From CAVSRC01 sp963785065 (GTDB lineage: Bacteria; Pseudomonadota; Alphaproteobacteria; Rhizobiales; Kaistiaceae), in contig CAWATX010000002.1 of assembly GCA_963785065.1 (NCBI GenBank), positions 1,984,001 through 2,048,000 of the forward strand: 64,000 nt of DNA, read 5' to 3'. A program made the position numbers and the translations under genes. A model generated the notes under the pieces. That model did no database searches. It was not told the DNA's origin and saw only the letters and a list, made by a program, of their open reading frames with translations. This document shows positions 35,446 through 43,629 of the stretch, one piece after another (position 1 is the stretch's first letter; each line of letters opens with the position of its first letter).

Positions 35446-35610
35446 TTCGCAAAGGCCTTCAAAGCACTGAATATCAGCGCGGCTTCGGTCGAAGCTATAG
35501 TGGCTTGCCCTTAGGTCTATCACGATTTGCTCATGACGGAGACGCGGAGTCCGTTGATTAGGGCCAACCCATCGTCGCGCGCCGCAGACGCTGCTCTGCC
35601 GTCATGCTTT

Positions 35611-35628
35611 TGAGTATTTTCCGATCCT
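35611..35628 (+). promoter_or_regulatory. Island motif copy 7 (TGAGTATTTTCCGATCCT)
   Basis: Two differences from consensus, shared exactly with copy 8. It lies 68 bp upstream of the small membrane protein gene at 35696, in its orientation. Confidence 0.5.
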
Positions 35629-35695
35629 GTCTTTGTTGATCTTCGTTCGGCTACGCTCAGGTTCGCTGAACAAACACGATTTACGGAGGATTCAC

Positions 35696-35869
35696 ATGGG
35701 CCTCCTTTTGCTCCATGTTGCCGGCACGGCGGCACTGCTTGCCCTGGATGCCGGCTGTTACTTCTGGCTGCGAGCGAACGAGGCGGGCCGCATCGTGCCG
35801 GTTCGGCCCTTCGCGGCCATCGCAATCCTTGGGCTGGCTCGGCAGAAATGGCTTCCCGGCAGTCGGTAA
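35696..35869 (+). CDS. 57-residue membrane protein
   Basis: The protein has one or two hydrophobic stretches (LLLLHVAGTAALLALDAGCYFWL) and a short basic tail ending KWLPGSR. The ATG has ACGGAGGA upstream. No family is recognised. It is transcribed away from the hybrid kinase gene. Confidence 0.5.
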   Translation: MGLLLLHVAGTAALLALDAGCYFWLRANEAGRIVPVRPFAAIAILGLARQKWLPGSR

Positions 35870-35981
35870 TGCGTCCATCAAATCGACTGCGAATTTTGGC
35901 GACCTTTGAATATATCTCGTTGTTTGTAGGAATATTATTGAAGCGACCGCGGCGCTGGAGAGTTATTTATTGGCTTCGTGC

Positions 35982-35999
35982 TGAGTATTTTCCGATCCT
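35982..35999 (+). promoter_or_regulatory. Island motif copy 8 (TGAGTATTTTCCGATCCT)
   Basis: Identical to copy 7. It lies about 100 bp upstream of the BA14K-type gene, in a locally AT-rich stretch. Confidence 0.5.
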
Positions 36000-36099
36000 T
36001 TCGTTACATGATTACATGGGTCTAAATTGCACACGACTGATAACCAATGACGAAAATCGTTTTGGTCAAGCAAGTTCCCAATTATAAGGACAATTTTGT

Positions 36100-36519
36100 A
36101 TGAAGAAAATGATCTTGACTGTCTCGGCCGCTGCGGTGATGGCTCTGAGTTCGCTGGCGGGGATCACGCCGGCTACAGCGGCTCCCTGGCAGCGAAACTA
36201 CCAGCAGCAGGACCGCTACGTCGGGAATTACTGCGACAGGAACCCGCATGCAGCGCAGTGCGACGATTGGCGCTCGAACCGCAGCCGTTGGGGCAACAGC
36301 CAGTACGAGGGCTTCTATCGGACTCATCGGAACGACAACCGCTTCGGTGGCAACCTCGCGGCCGGCCTGTTCGGCTTCGCGGTCGGTGCTGCACTGACCG
36401 GCAGCCCCGGCTATATGAGCGACCATGTCCGCGCCTGCGAAAGCCGGTATCGCTCGTACAGCCTGCGCAGCGACACCTTCCTTGGTTACGACGGCTTCCG
36501 TCATGCCTGCCGGCTCTAG
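36100..36519 (+). CDS. BA14K-family secreted protein
   Basis: The 139-residue protein has a signal peptide (MKKMILTVSAAAVMALSSLAGITPATA), a charged middle part rich in Asn, Arg and Trp, a Gly/Ala hydrophobic segment (NLAAGLFGFAVGAALTG) and the BA14K C-terminal signature HVRACESRYRSYSLRSDTFL. The family is named after a Brucella immunoreactive lectin-like protein. It is probably anchored in or beyond the cytoplasmic membrane. Motif copy 8 lies upstream. Confidence 0.87.
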   Translation: MKKMILTVSAAAVMALSSLAGITPATAAPWQRNYQQQDRYVGNYCDRNPHAAQCDDWRSNRSRWGNSQYEGFYRTHRNDNRFGGNLAAGLFGFAVGAALTGSPGYMSDHVRACESRYRSYSLRSDTFLGYDGFRHACRL

Positions 36520-36693
36520 GCTGCGCTGCATCATGCCTCCCGAATAGTGGGAAGAGCCGACGAGGCCATTGCCCCGCCGGCTCCGTTCATTGGACGGCGA
36601 CCAAGTGGGTGGTCGAAAAGCAACGCGGATGACGGGTGCCCCGCACGCTCCGGACTTGGCCGACAACCGGCAGCGGCCGGTTGGCGTGCCCCT

Positions 36694-36711
36694 TGGGTAG
36701 TTTCCGAGTCT
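36694..36711 (+). promoter_or_regulatory. Island motif copy 9 (TGGGTAGTTTCCGAGTCT)
   Basis: Two differences from consensus, including GTCT shared with copies 10 and 11. It lies 91 bp upstream of 36803. Confidence 0.5.
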
Positions 36712-36802
36712 GACGCAGCCCGACGCCGAGCAATATGTTTATCGCCGTAGTGCCGACGTCGGCCGTTGCGATCGATTGAGGTGCAGAAAATCGGTGATTG
36801 AA

Positions 36803-37297
36803 ATGCCCCGTACCGCTTCAATTTCCTATCTTGGCTCTGAATTCGACGACTTTCTGTTCGCGCCGATCGGCGAGGAACGAAACGGCATGCCGCTGAGTGT
36901 CGTCTCAGCTCTGGCACGATCGGACGTCGACCCATGGCAGGAGGCCGCTCAATTGGCCCGCTTGCCTGTCGAGGTAGCGACCCAGAGACTGGCCTCGTTG
37001 ATCGCCGCCCTTCCCGAAGCGTCGGGGCCGCGACGGGACCCGGGGACGATTGCCACTCGCCTGATTGGGCTTCTGCCTCATCTGGCCGAGGTTGATGGAT
37101 CGCCAGTTGCGCCTCCCGGCGCCAGCGCGACAAACAAGCCTTCTACGATGCTCGTCTGGACGATCGTCATGATGCTCATGTTGAGCGCCCAATGGATCGC
37201 AGCGAGCCATCAACAACCGGCGCAAGTCGGTGACGGGAATCCGCCAGCGTCCAGCACCCTCTCCACGAATACGCCAACACCACCCGCGCACCGGTGA
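36803..37297 (+). CDS. Hypothetical protein with C-terminal membrane helix
   Basis: The 164-residue protein begins MPRTASISYLGSEFDDFLFA, has a helical soluble part with a segment (EAAQLARLPVEVATQRLASLIAALPE) that looks like a small helical repeat, and a membrane helix near residue 120 (MLVWTIVMMLMLSAQWIA) followed by a Pro/Thr-rich tail. The layout (soluble N-terminus, single C-terminal helix, polar tail) matches the protein at 26279. I start at ATG 36803. Family not recognised. Confidence 0.6.
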   Translation: MPRTASISYLGSEFDDFLFAPIGEERNGMPLSVVSALARSDVDPWQEAAQLARLPVEVATQRLASLIAALPEASGPRRDPGTIATRLIGLLPHLAEVDGSPVAPPGASATNKPSTMLVWTIVMMLMLSAQWIAASHQQPAQVGDGNPPASSTLSTNTPTPPAHR

Positions 37298-37327
37298 AGA
37301 TCGATCGGACAAGGCAGAAGAGATGTC

Positions 37328-37501
37328 ATGACCGAGCAAGAGACGCAGTCGGATTTGAACCGCAAACCCAAGCCAGCGGAGCCAGAGCAGGCAACCTCAC
37401 CGGAGCAGACGGGTCAACCGGAGCAGCGAGCGCCCGCAGGCGGGTCAGTCCAGCCTGTACCGCGTTCTGCCGGGAGGCGGCCGCTCTTCCGTGCGAACTG
37501 A
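37328..37501 (+). CDS. 57-residue Pro/Glu/Gln-rich peptide, uncertain
   Basis: The frame starts at ATG 37328, 30 nt after the preceding stop, and encodes a low-complexity chain (QSDLNRKPKPAEPEQ ...) ending RRPLFRAN. It could be a disordered stress protein co-transcribed with 36803-37297. Composition alone cannot prove it is real. Confidence 0.35.
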   Translation: MTEQETQSDLNRKPKPAEPEQATSPEQTGQPEQRAPAGGSVQPVPRSAGRRPLFRAN

Positions 37502-37530
37502 TCGGGCGAGCGGCTCTCGTGGCCGGGCTC

Positions 37531-37548
37531 TGAGTAATTTCCGAGTCT
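37531..37548 (+). promoter_or_regulatory. Island motif copy 10 (TGAGTAATTTCCGAGTCT)
   Basis: Two differences from consensus. It lies 130 bp upstream of the glutamate decarboxylase gene, in its orientation. Confidence 0.55.
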
Positions 37549-37678
37549 ACTGCCCCCAGGTCACCCGCGCCTATCGTCTGCCCCATGAGCTGGATGACGC
37601 GCACCTTTTCCGGTGCGGCCGTGATCCGAGCGGCGTCGCGCGCATCGCGCAGCGGTATCCGAATGAGGACAGTCCGAT

Positions 37679-39106
37679 ATGGCACTTCACAAGCGAAACG
37701 AAATCCGCGACCAGATCGATGCAGACATCTACGGCACGGTGGCGGCCGACGTATCGGTGCCCAAATACCGGATGCCCACGGATGGGCTGAGAGCCGACGT
37801 GGCGCACGCGCTGGTCAGCGACGAACTCATCCTCGACGGCAACGCGCGGCAAAATCTCGCAACGTTCTGTTCGACCTACCTCGACGCCGAGGTTCACCAG
37901 TTGATGGACGTGTCGATCGACAAGAACATGATCGACAAGGACGAATACCCAGCCACGGCGGAACTCGAAAAGCGTTGCGTCCACATTCTCGCCGATCTGT
38001 GGAATGCGCCGAAATCGACCAATGCGACGGGCTGTTCGACCACCGGCTCGAGCGAGGCTGCCATGCTGGGCGGCCTGGCGCTGAAGCACAGATGGCGCGA
38101 ACGAATGAAAACGGCGGGAAAACCGACCGACAAGCCCAATCTGGTCACCGGTCCGGTGCAGGTGTGCTGGCACAAGTTCGCCCGCTATTTCGACGTCGAA
38201 CTGCGCGAGATACCGCTGGAGCACGGCCGGCTGGGCATGACGCCGGAAGAGGCGCTCAAGCGCGTCGATGAAAACACCATCGGCGTGATGCCGACCTTTG
38301 GTGTGACCTTCACCTGCCAATACGAGCCGGTGGCGGAAATCGCCGAGGCCCTGGACCGACTGGCGCGCGAGACGCAACTGGATGTCCCGATCCATGTCGA
38401 CGCCGCCTCGGGCGGCTTTGTCGCGCCCTTCGTTGAGCCCGGCCTCGTCTGGGATTTTCGGATTCCGCGGGTGCGTTCGATCAACAGTTCCGGCCACAAG
38501 TTCGGGTTGGCCCCGCTCGGCGTCGGTTGGGTGTTGTGGCGCGAAGAGGCCGACCTGCCGGAAGACCTGATCTTCTACGTGAACTACCTGGGCGGCAACA
38601 TGCCGACGTTCGCGCTGAACTTCTCGCGTCCCGGCGGCCAGATCGTCTCCCAGTACTATCTGTTCCTGCGGCTCGGGCGCGAGGGCTACCGGCGCATCCA
38701 GCAGAACGCCTACGACACCGCCCAATACATCGGCCGGGAAATCCAGAAGATCGGTCCGTTCGATCTGTTCTTCGACGGCTCCAGCGCCAAGGGCATTCCG
38801 GCCGTCTCGTGGGTGATCAAGGACGGCGCCAAGCCGGGCTACACGCTGTTCGATCTCTCCGAGCGACTGCGCATGCGCGGCTGGCAAGCCGCGGCATACA
38901 CGATGCTGCCGAACATTGCCGACGTGGTGGTGATGCGGCTGCTCATCCGGCACGGTTTCAGCCGCGACACGGCCGACATGCTGCTCGAGGATTTCCGGCG
39001 CGCCGTCGACCATTTGCAGAAGCATCCCCAGACCAAGCCGACGTCGGCGGCCGAGGGGGCGACTTTTACCCATCATGCTCTGCCGAAGGAAAGGCTGCCG
39101 GTGTGA
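37679..39106 (+). CDS. gadB: Glutamate decarboxylase
   Basis: The 475-residue pyridoxal-phosphate enzyme shows the group II decarboxylase motifs: TGSSEAAMLGG (PLP phosphate), HVDAASGGF (239-247) and SSGHKFG with the cofactor lysine at 274. It converts glutamate to GABA and CO2, consuming a proton. Length and motifs match E. coli GadA/GadB. The next gene encodes an amino-acid antiporter, so the two should form a glutamate-dependent acid-resistance unit. Motif copy 10 precedes it; a GAGGA site lies before the ATG. Confidence 0.93.
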   Translation: MALHKRNEIRDQIDADIYGTVAADVSVPKYRMPTDGLRADVAHALVSDELILDGNARQNLATFCSTYLDAEVHQLMDVSIDKNMIDKDEYPATAELEKRCVHILADLWNAPKSTNATGCSTTGSSEAAMLGGLALKHRWRERMKTAGKPTDKPNLVTGPVQVCWHKFARYFDVELREIPLEHGRLGMTPEEALKRVDENTIGVMPTFGVTFTCQYEPVAEIAEALDRLARETQLDVPIHVDAASGGFVAPFVEPGLVWDFRIPRVRSINSSGHKFGLAPLGVGWVLWREEADLPEDLIFYVNYLGGNMPTFALNFSRPGGQIVSQYYLFLRLGREGYRRIQQNAYDTAQYIGREIQKIGPFDLFFDGSSAKGIPAVSWVIKDGAKPGYTLFDLSERLRMRGWQAAAYTMLPNIADVVVMRLLIRHGFSRDTADMLLEDFRRAVDHLQKHPQTKPTSAAEGATFTHHALPKERLPV

Positions 39107-39168
39107 GGCTCCTGACCTGAACGGGACGAGGGCGACTTCACGCATAATCGAGAATTGGAGGCCGTATC

Positions 39169-40632
39169 ATGGCACCGGCTAAGGACAGCAAAAGAACTCT
39201 GGGTGTATTTTCGATCGGCCTCATGACGGCGGCTGCCGTCGTGACCAGCTTGCGCGGCCTGCCGCTGCTCGCCAAGGAGGAGATGACGATGTTCGCCTAT
39301 CTGGCGTTCACCGTTGTCTTCTACCTGATCCCGGCATCCCTGGTCTCAGCCGAACTCGGCGGTGCGTTTGCCGAGAAGAAGGGCGGCATTTACGCCTGGG
39401 TCGGCAAGGCATTCGGCACCCGCTGGGGTTTCCTCGCGATTTGGCTGCAGTGGATTCAAAACGTGGTTTGGTATCCCATCACGCTGACCTTCGGCGCCGT
39501 CGCCCTTGCCTACACCATCGGCCTCCCTGATCTGGCGAAAAACGGACTCTATGTCGGGCTGTTCTGCATCGTCGTCTATTGGCTTGCGACGTTCGTGGTT
39601 CTCCAGGGTGTTGAGGCGCTCGCCAAGATCGCTAACTGGACATTTCTGATCGGAACGGTCCTTCCGGGCGCGGTTCTTCTCCTGCTCTTTGGCTACTGGG
39701 TCGTGTCCGGGCACGCCATCGGATGGCAACATCTCACCGACCCCGCCGTGTCGGACAATGGACAGGCGCGCTTCTGGCCGTCGATCAACGGATTGGGCAC
39801 GGTCGCATTCCTAGCGGGAATCGTGCTGCTGTTCGCCGGCGTCGAAGTGCAGGCGGTTCATGTCGTCGACATGAAGAATCCGAAGACGGGATTTCCGGCG
39901 GCGATCGGGCTGGCCGCGCTCGTGTCCCTGCTTCTCTATGCGATCGGCGCCGTTCCCGTAGCGGCAATCCTGCCCTACGCCAAGATCTCCTTGCAATCGG
40001 GAGTGTTCGACACCTTCAATGCGGTGATCACCGACGTCTGGCACATCGGATGGCTCGCCCAGTTCCTGGCGCTGCTGGTCGGAATCGGTGCCATCGCCGG
40101 TGTGTTCGCCTGGCTCGGCAGTCCGAGCAAGGGGCTGCTCGCCACCGCGCATGACGGCAACTTGCCGCGCGTCCTGCACGCGACGAACGACCACGGCATG
40201 CCGACGCATATTCTGATCGTGCAGGGCGTTGTCGTCACGCTCATGTCCAGCCTGTATTTTGTCATCAAGGACGTCTCGGTCGTCTTCTTCCTGGTCTCGG
40301 CGATGACGGTTGCGCTTTATCTTGTCGCCTACATGCTGATGTACGCTGCCGGTATTCGCCTCCGCTACAGCGAGTCGAAGCTTGCGCGGCCATTCAAGGT
40401 GCCTGGCGGAACGGTCGGCATGTGGCTGGCCGCCGGCATTGGCTTCCTCGGCGTTCTCTTCAGCTTCCTGGTGGCGTTCTTCCCGCCCGCTCAGTTGCCG
40501 GTGGGTTCGCCCGTTCTCTACGTCACGCTGGTGGTCCTCGGCACCGTGGTGTTCTGCGGCGTGCCGCTTGTTCTCCATGCGATGCGCCGGCCGGACTGGG
40601 TGAAGGACGTGGCCGTGCAGCCGGCTGAGTAA
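39169..40632 (+). CDS. APC-family amino-acid antiporter, probable glutamate/GABA exchanger
   Basis: The 487-residue protein has about 12 membrane segments and starts TLGVFSIGLMTAAAVVTSLRGLPLLAKE, the APC/GadC pattern. It follows the decarboxylase gene by 62 nt and probably exchanges external glutamate for internal GABA. E. coli GadC is 511 residues, with a C-terminal plug that closes the channel at neutral pH; this protein ends shortly after its last helix (VKDVAVQPAE), so such a plug is probably missing or short. Other amino-acid substrates cannot be excluded. Confidence 0.87.
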   Translation: MAPAKDSKRTLGVFSIGLMTAAAVVTSLRGLPLLAKEEMTMFAYLAFTVVFYLIPASLVSAELGGAFAEKKGGIYAWVGKAFGTRWGFLAIWLQWIQNVVWYPITLTFGAVALAYTIGLPDLAKNGLYVGLFCIVVYWLATFVVLQGVEALAKIANWTFLIGTVLPGAVLLLLFGYWVVSGHAIGWQHLTDPAVSDNGQARFWPSINGLGTVAFLAGIVLLFAGVEVQAVHVVDMKNPKTGFPAAIGLAALVSLLLYAIGAVPVAAILPYAKISLQSGVFDTFNAVITDVWHIGWLAQFLALLVGIGAIAGVFAWLGSPSKGLLATAHDGNLPRVLHATNDHGMPTHILIVQGVVVTLMSSLYFVIKDVSVVFFLVSAMTVALYLVAYMLMYAAGIRLRYSESKLARPFKVPGGTVGMWLAAGIGFLGVLFSFLVAFFPPAQLPVGSPVLYVTLVVLGTVVFCGVPLVLHAMRRPDWVKDVAVQPAE

Positions 40633-40772
40633 TTCTCGCACCCATGCTTGCTGTCGGGCCTTGTCGCCGAAGGCGAGCAACGGTTCATGACGCCCTCGTT
40701 GGCCACGCAAATCCCGCGCACGTTCGAAATGAGCGGCCGCATCGTGGCCAACCTGAATACGGCGCTCAGCTC
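40633..40772. other. Intergenic stretch before motif copy 11
   Basis: No gene is visible. Short protein-like fragments on the + strand (for example IPRTFEMSGRIVANLNTALS near 40720) may be residues of a lost gene. Confidence 0.3.
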
Positions 40773-40790
40773 TGAGTAGTTTCCGAGTCT
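40773..40790 (+). promoter_or_regulatory. Island motif copy 11 (TGAGTAGTTTCCGAGTCT)
   Basis: One difference from consensus. Downstream are an alcohol dehydrogenase remnant and then the HPF/RaiA gene. Confidence 0.55.
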
Positions 40791-40937
40791 CCCGCCTGGG
40801 CCGGGCCAGTTGTTACCGTTGGGAGCATCTATTCGCCTCCACAAGCTGACCAACCTGACGAAAGGTGATAGCCAATGAACGTGACGACGATGCCGAGCTC
40901 GGCAGCTCTCCTTCGAGCTGTTGCACAAACGACTGCA

Positions 40938-41130
40938 ACCATGCGTGCTCCGGTCTACCGCGGTCCAGGCAAGAAGGCGCTGGAGGATCGTGCGCAACCG
41001 CGCGTCCTCGCGACCACGGACCCGATCGTCAAGCCACGAGGACGACGGCTTGCGGAACCGACCTGCACATCCTCGAGGGCGACGTTCCGACCTGTGAGCC
41101 GGTGTCCGGCCGGCCGGTGAGGCCGTTGCC
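40938..41130 (+). pseudogene. Zinc-dependent alcohol dehydrogenase N-terminal remnant
   Basis: Reading one frame gives MRAPVYRGPGKKALEDRAQP and a segment ending in TTDPIVK; reading the next frame gives ACGTDLHILEGDVPTCEP. Both are consecutive pieces of a Zn-alcohol dehydrogenase N-terminus (the CGTDLHI part carries the catalytic zinc cysteine). A frameshift separates them, and everything after about residue 65 is missing. It is a decayed gene that has kept its promoter motif. Confidence 0.75.
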
Positions 41131-41212
41131 GTTGAAAACGATCGAGGTGGCGCGGCTGGGGCTGTCGGCTGCGGCCCGAACCGGGCTTGGCAAACGCATA
41201 GGAGGAGAAGTC

Positions 41213-41563
41213 ATGCAGATCCAGGTAAGCACAGACCACAATATCGACGGCAATGAGAAGTTCATGCGTCACGTCGAGGCAGCGTTAAGGACCGCCCTCA
41301 GCGGGTTCAACGGTCATATCACGAGGGTCGAAGTCCACTTCAGCGACGAGAATGGCGCCGAGGCGGGCGGCGTCGACAAGCGATGCCTACTGGAAGTCAG
41401 GACTGCCCACCACCAGCCTGTGGCTTTGGGCCACACCGGCGAAACCCTTGAAAGGGCGCTGGGCGGCGCCGCGAAGAAGATGCAGCGGTTGCTCGAATCC
41501 GCGCTCGGGCGTTCGCATGATCACAAGGGCGGCGACTCGATCCGGAAGGAAGAGACGTCCTGA
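41213..41563 (+). CDS. HPF/RaiA-family ribosome-associated protein
   Basis: The 116-residue protein has the HPF/RaiA fold pattern: MQIQVSTDHNIDGNEKFMRHVEAALRTALSGFNGHITRVEVHFSDENG, followed by the second helix (ETLERALGGAAKKMQRLLESALG). Members bind the 30S subunit and silence or dimerise ribosomes in stationary phase or stress. It lacks the C-terminal dimerisation domain of long HPF. A strong GGAGGAG site precedes ATG 41213. It fits the stress theme of the island. Confidence 0.75.
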   Translation: MQIQVSTDHNIDGNEKFMRHVEAALRTALSGFNGHITRVEVHFSDENGAEAGGVDKRCLLEVRTAHHQPVALGHTGETLERALGGAAKKMQRLLESALGRSHDHKGGDSIRKEETS

Positions 41564-41649
41564 ATTGCCTCCCGTGGGCGATCGAACGCCACCGGGCCAT
41601 GACGCGACGATCCACCTACCTTCGAGTCAAGGCTGCGCCCGCCGGACAA

Positions 41650-41667
41650 TGAGTAGTTTCCGAGCCT
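41650..41667 (+). promoter_or_regulatory. Island motif copy 12 (TGAGTAGTTTCCGAGCCT)
   Basis: A perfect consensus copy 196 bp upstream of the transketolase gene, in its orientation. It is the last copy before the island's right edge. Confidence 0.6.
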
Positions 41668-41863
41668 ACCACCGCGCAAACGCGGCTGCTTATGCTTGGG
41701 GTCATGAAAAGCGCGACGAGAGCGACGCCGCCAACGGGGGCAATTCGCGGAACCGTTTGCAGCGGCGCCTGTGCCCAACGCGAACTGGCCCTCGGCGGAT
41801 GAATTGGCCTTCTACCCTGGATCAGGATGGCGTTCCACGCCGTGTCGACGCGACGGAGAAGGC

Positions 41864-43084
41864 ATGACGGACCTGAGTAACGCCGCCGACGGGACCGCGC
41901 TCGGCTCAGCAAAGGCCGCCCTTCGGTCTGCATCGCCGCGCCGCGATGCTGGACCATCATCCGGCGGGTTGGTGCATCCTGGTGACGGCGCCGGCAGCCA
42001 CCGTCGGGCAAGCGCCTCTATCGACCAGCTGTGCATCAACACCATTCGTGCCCTGTCGATGGAACCCGCGCAACAGGCCGATTCCGGTCAACCGGGCACG
42101 CCGATGGCCCTTGCGCCGGTGATCTTCACGCTATGGCAGCGCTTCCTGCGCTTCGACCCGGCCGATCCGATCTGGCCGAATCGCGATCGCTTCGTACTGT
42201 CGAACGGCCACGCCTCGATGCTGCTCTACGCAATGCTGCATCTCACCGGCACGAGGGCGGTTGACGCCGACTACAAGCGCCTCGACCTGCTATCGGTCAG
42301 TTTGGATGACATCAAGCACTTCCGCGAGTTGAGCAGCCATTGTCCGGGACATGCCGAATATCATCTGAAGACCGGCGTCGAGACGACGACTGGGCCGCTC
42401 GGACAGGGCTGCGCGACCAGCGTCGGCATGGCCATCGCGGAACGGTCGCTAGCCAAGCACTTCAATCGATCTGGGTTTGCGGTGTTTGACTATGACGTTT
42501 ACGCGATGTGCGGCGACGGTGACATGATGGAGGGCGTCAGCAGCGAGGCCGCCTCGCTCGCCGGTCACCTGATGCTCGGGAATCTCTGTTGGATCTACGA
42601 CAGCAACCGCATTACGATCGAAGGCCATACCGATCTGGCATTCAGTGATGATGTTGCGGCCCGCTTCCTCGCTTATGGCTGGAACGTGCAGCGGGTCGGC
42701 GACGCCAATGACACTCGGCGGATCGCGCAGGCCATCGAGGCATTCGGGCGGGTCCATGACGTTCCCACGCTCATCATTGTCGAGTACGGCGCTGCTCACA
42801 AGCAGGACACCAGCGCCACATACGGCGCGCCACTTGGCGAGGAGGAGGTTCGCCTCGCCAAGCGCAGCTATGGATGGCCGGAGGACGCCAGGTTCCTCGT
42901 GCCGGAGGGTGTGCGTGAGCATTTCCATACCGGCATCGGTCAGCGTGGCAAGCGGCTCCAGGCGGCATGGGCAATTCGTCTTGAGGCATATCGCGCAAAG
43001 TACCCGGCTCTCGCCGACCAGATCGATCGCATGCCGGCACGCGAGCTCCCAGACCGCTGCGACCTCGGGCGTCTGCAGCCATGA
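41864..43084 (+). CDS. Transketolase, C-terminally truncated (TPP domain only)
   Basis: The 406-residue product holds the thiamine-diphosphate domain of transketolase: SNGHASMLLYAMLHLTG, HCPGHAEYHLKTGVETTTGPLGQG, and the metal-binding DGDMMEGVSSEAASLAGH. It stops at residue 406 of a normal ~670. The pyrimidine-binding domain, with the catalytic glutamate, and the C-terminal domain are missing, so it cannot be a complete enzyme unless the other half is a separate chain elsewhere (split transketolases exist). A ~35-residue polar extension precedes the domain. The start at ATG 41864 has GGAGAAGG upstream. Confidence 0.75.
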   Translation: MTDLSNAADGTALGSAKAALRSASPRRDAGPSSGGLVHPGDGAGSHRRASASIDQLCINTIRALSMEPAQQADSGQPGTPMALAPVIFTLWQRFLRFDPADPIWPNRDRFVLSNGHASMLLYAMLHLTGTRAVDADYKRLDLLSVSLDDIKHFRELSSHCPGHAEYHLKTGVETTTGPLGQGCATSVGMAIAERSLAKHFNRSGFAVFDYDVYAMCGDGDMMEGVSSEAASLAGHLMLGNLCWIYDSNRITIEGHTDLAFSDDVAARFLAYGWNVQRVGDANDTRRIAQAIEAFGRVHDVPTLIIVEYGAAHKQDTSATYGAPLGEEEVRLAKRSYGWPEDARFLVPEGVREHFHTGIGQRGKRLQAAWAIRLEAYRAKYPALADQIDRMPARELPDRCDLGRLQP

Positions 43085-43198
43085 GGCAGCAAGACCAGTT
43101 TAGGATAGGACCGCAATCACACGTTGATAGAGCAGTCAGAAGAAGCTCATCAACCCGTCGAGCTTTCTGTCGTAGAAGCCTTCAGAGGAGAGTGCCCT

Positions 43199-43468
43199 GT
43201 GGCATCCGAAAACTTCAAAGATACCAGCCCTGCCTCCAGTGCGGACTCGGAAGAGATGGCGAAGTATGGCATCGACCGAGTTCCAGTTGACAATTTCCAC
43301 TACCGACAGTTTCGTTACACGAACTTGAAGGATGCGATTGCTCAAGCGAAACGTGACCAGCAGCGCATGCCCGAGCCAACGCGAATAGAGCGCGGTTTGA
43401 CACTTGCGCCGCAAAGCATTGGAAAACATGGAGACGGTTTGCGAGCGCCGAACTGTCAAACCCATTGA
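43199..43468 (+). CDS. Small hypothetical protein with YGIxRVPVDxFHYxxFRYTNL motif
   Basis: The protein starts at GTG 43199 (AGAGGAGAG site) and its first ~55 residues (EEMAKYGIDRVPVDNFHYRQ, then FRYTNLKDAIAQAKRDQQR) match a small conserved hypothetical of rhizobia. The last ~30 residues run into the 54-bp repeat and are probably read-through, so its true 3' end may be lost. Function unknown. Confidence 0.55.
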   Translation: MASENFKDTSPASSADSEEMAKYGIDRVPVDNFHYRQFRYTNLKDAIAQAKRDQQRMPEPTRIERGLTLAPQSIGKHGDGLRAPNCQTH

Positions 43469-43509
43469 TCTCGCAGGCTTCCTCTAGTCCCCTAGGGAGC
43501 GCCAACCCC
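43455..43509 (+). repeat. Right copy of imperfect ~54-bp direct repeat
   Basis: Matches 15122-15175 in the same orientation, with CCCCTAGGGAGCGCCA fully conserved. It marks the right edge of the island, 120 bp before the tRNA-Arg fragment. Confidence 0.55.
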
Positions 43510-43629
43510 AGTTCGGTGGGGCACTGCCTAGCGCCGGATTTGGTTTGCGAAATTGGCGCAAGCTATTGAGCAATAAAGCCCCGAATTCGGCTATGTTTGC
43601 AGAATAACGTAACGATATCAATTGCCTGG

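Noticed and set aside
18518..41667. Reading the 18-bp motif as a classic EcfG/general-stress promoter
   Set aside because: EcfG promoters need GGAAC about 16-17 nt before CGTT in gene orientation. Here GGAAA occurs only on the opposite strand and no CGTT partner is found at fixed distance.
18500..43500. CRISPR array or anti-phage defence system in the island
   Set aside because: The repeated motif is not regularly spaced, occurs on both strands and is always tied to a gene; no Cas, restriction, CBASS or toxin-antitoxin gene was recognised.
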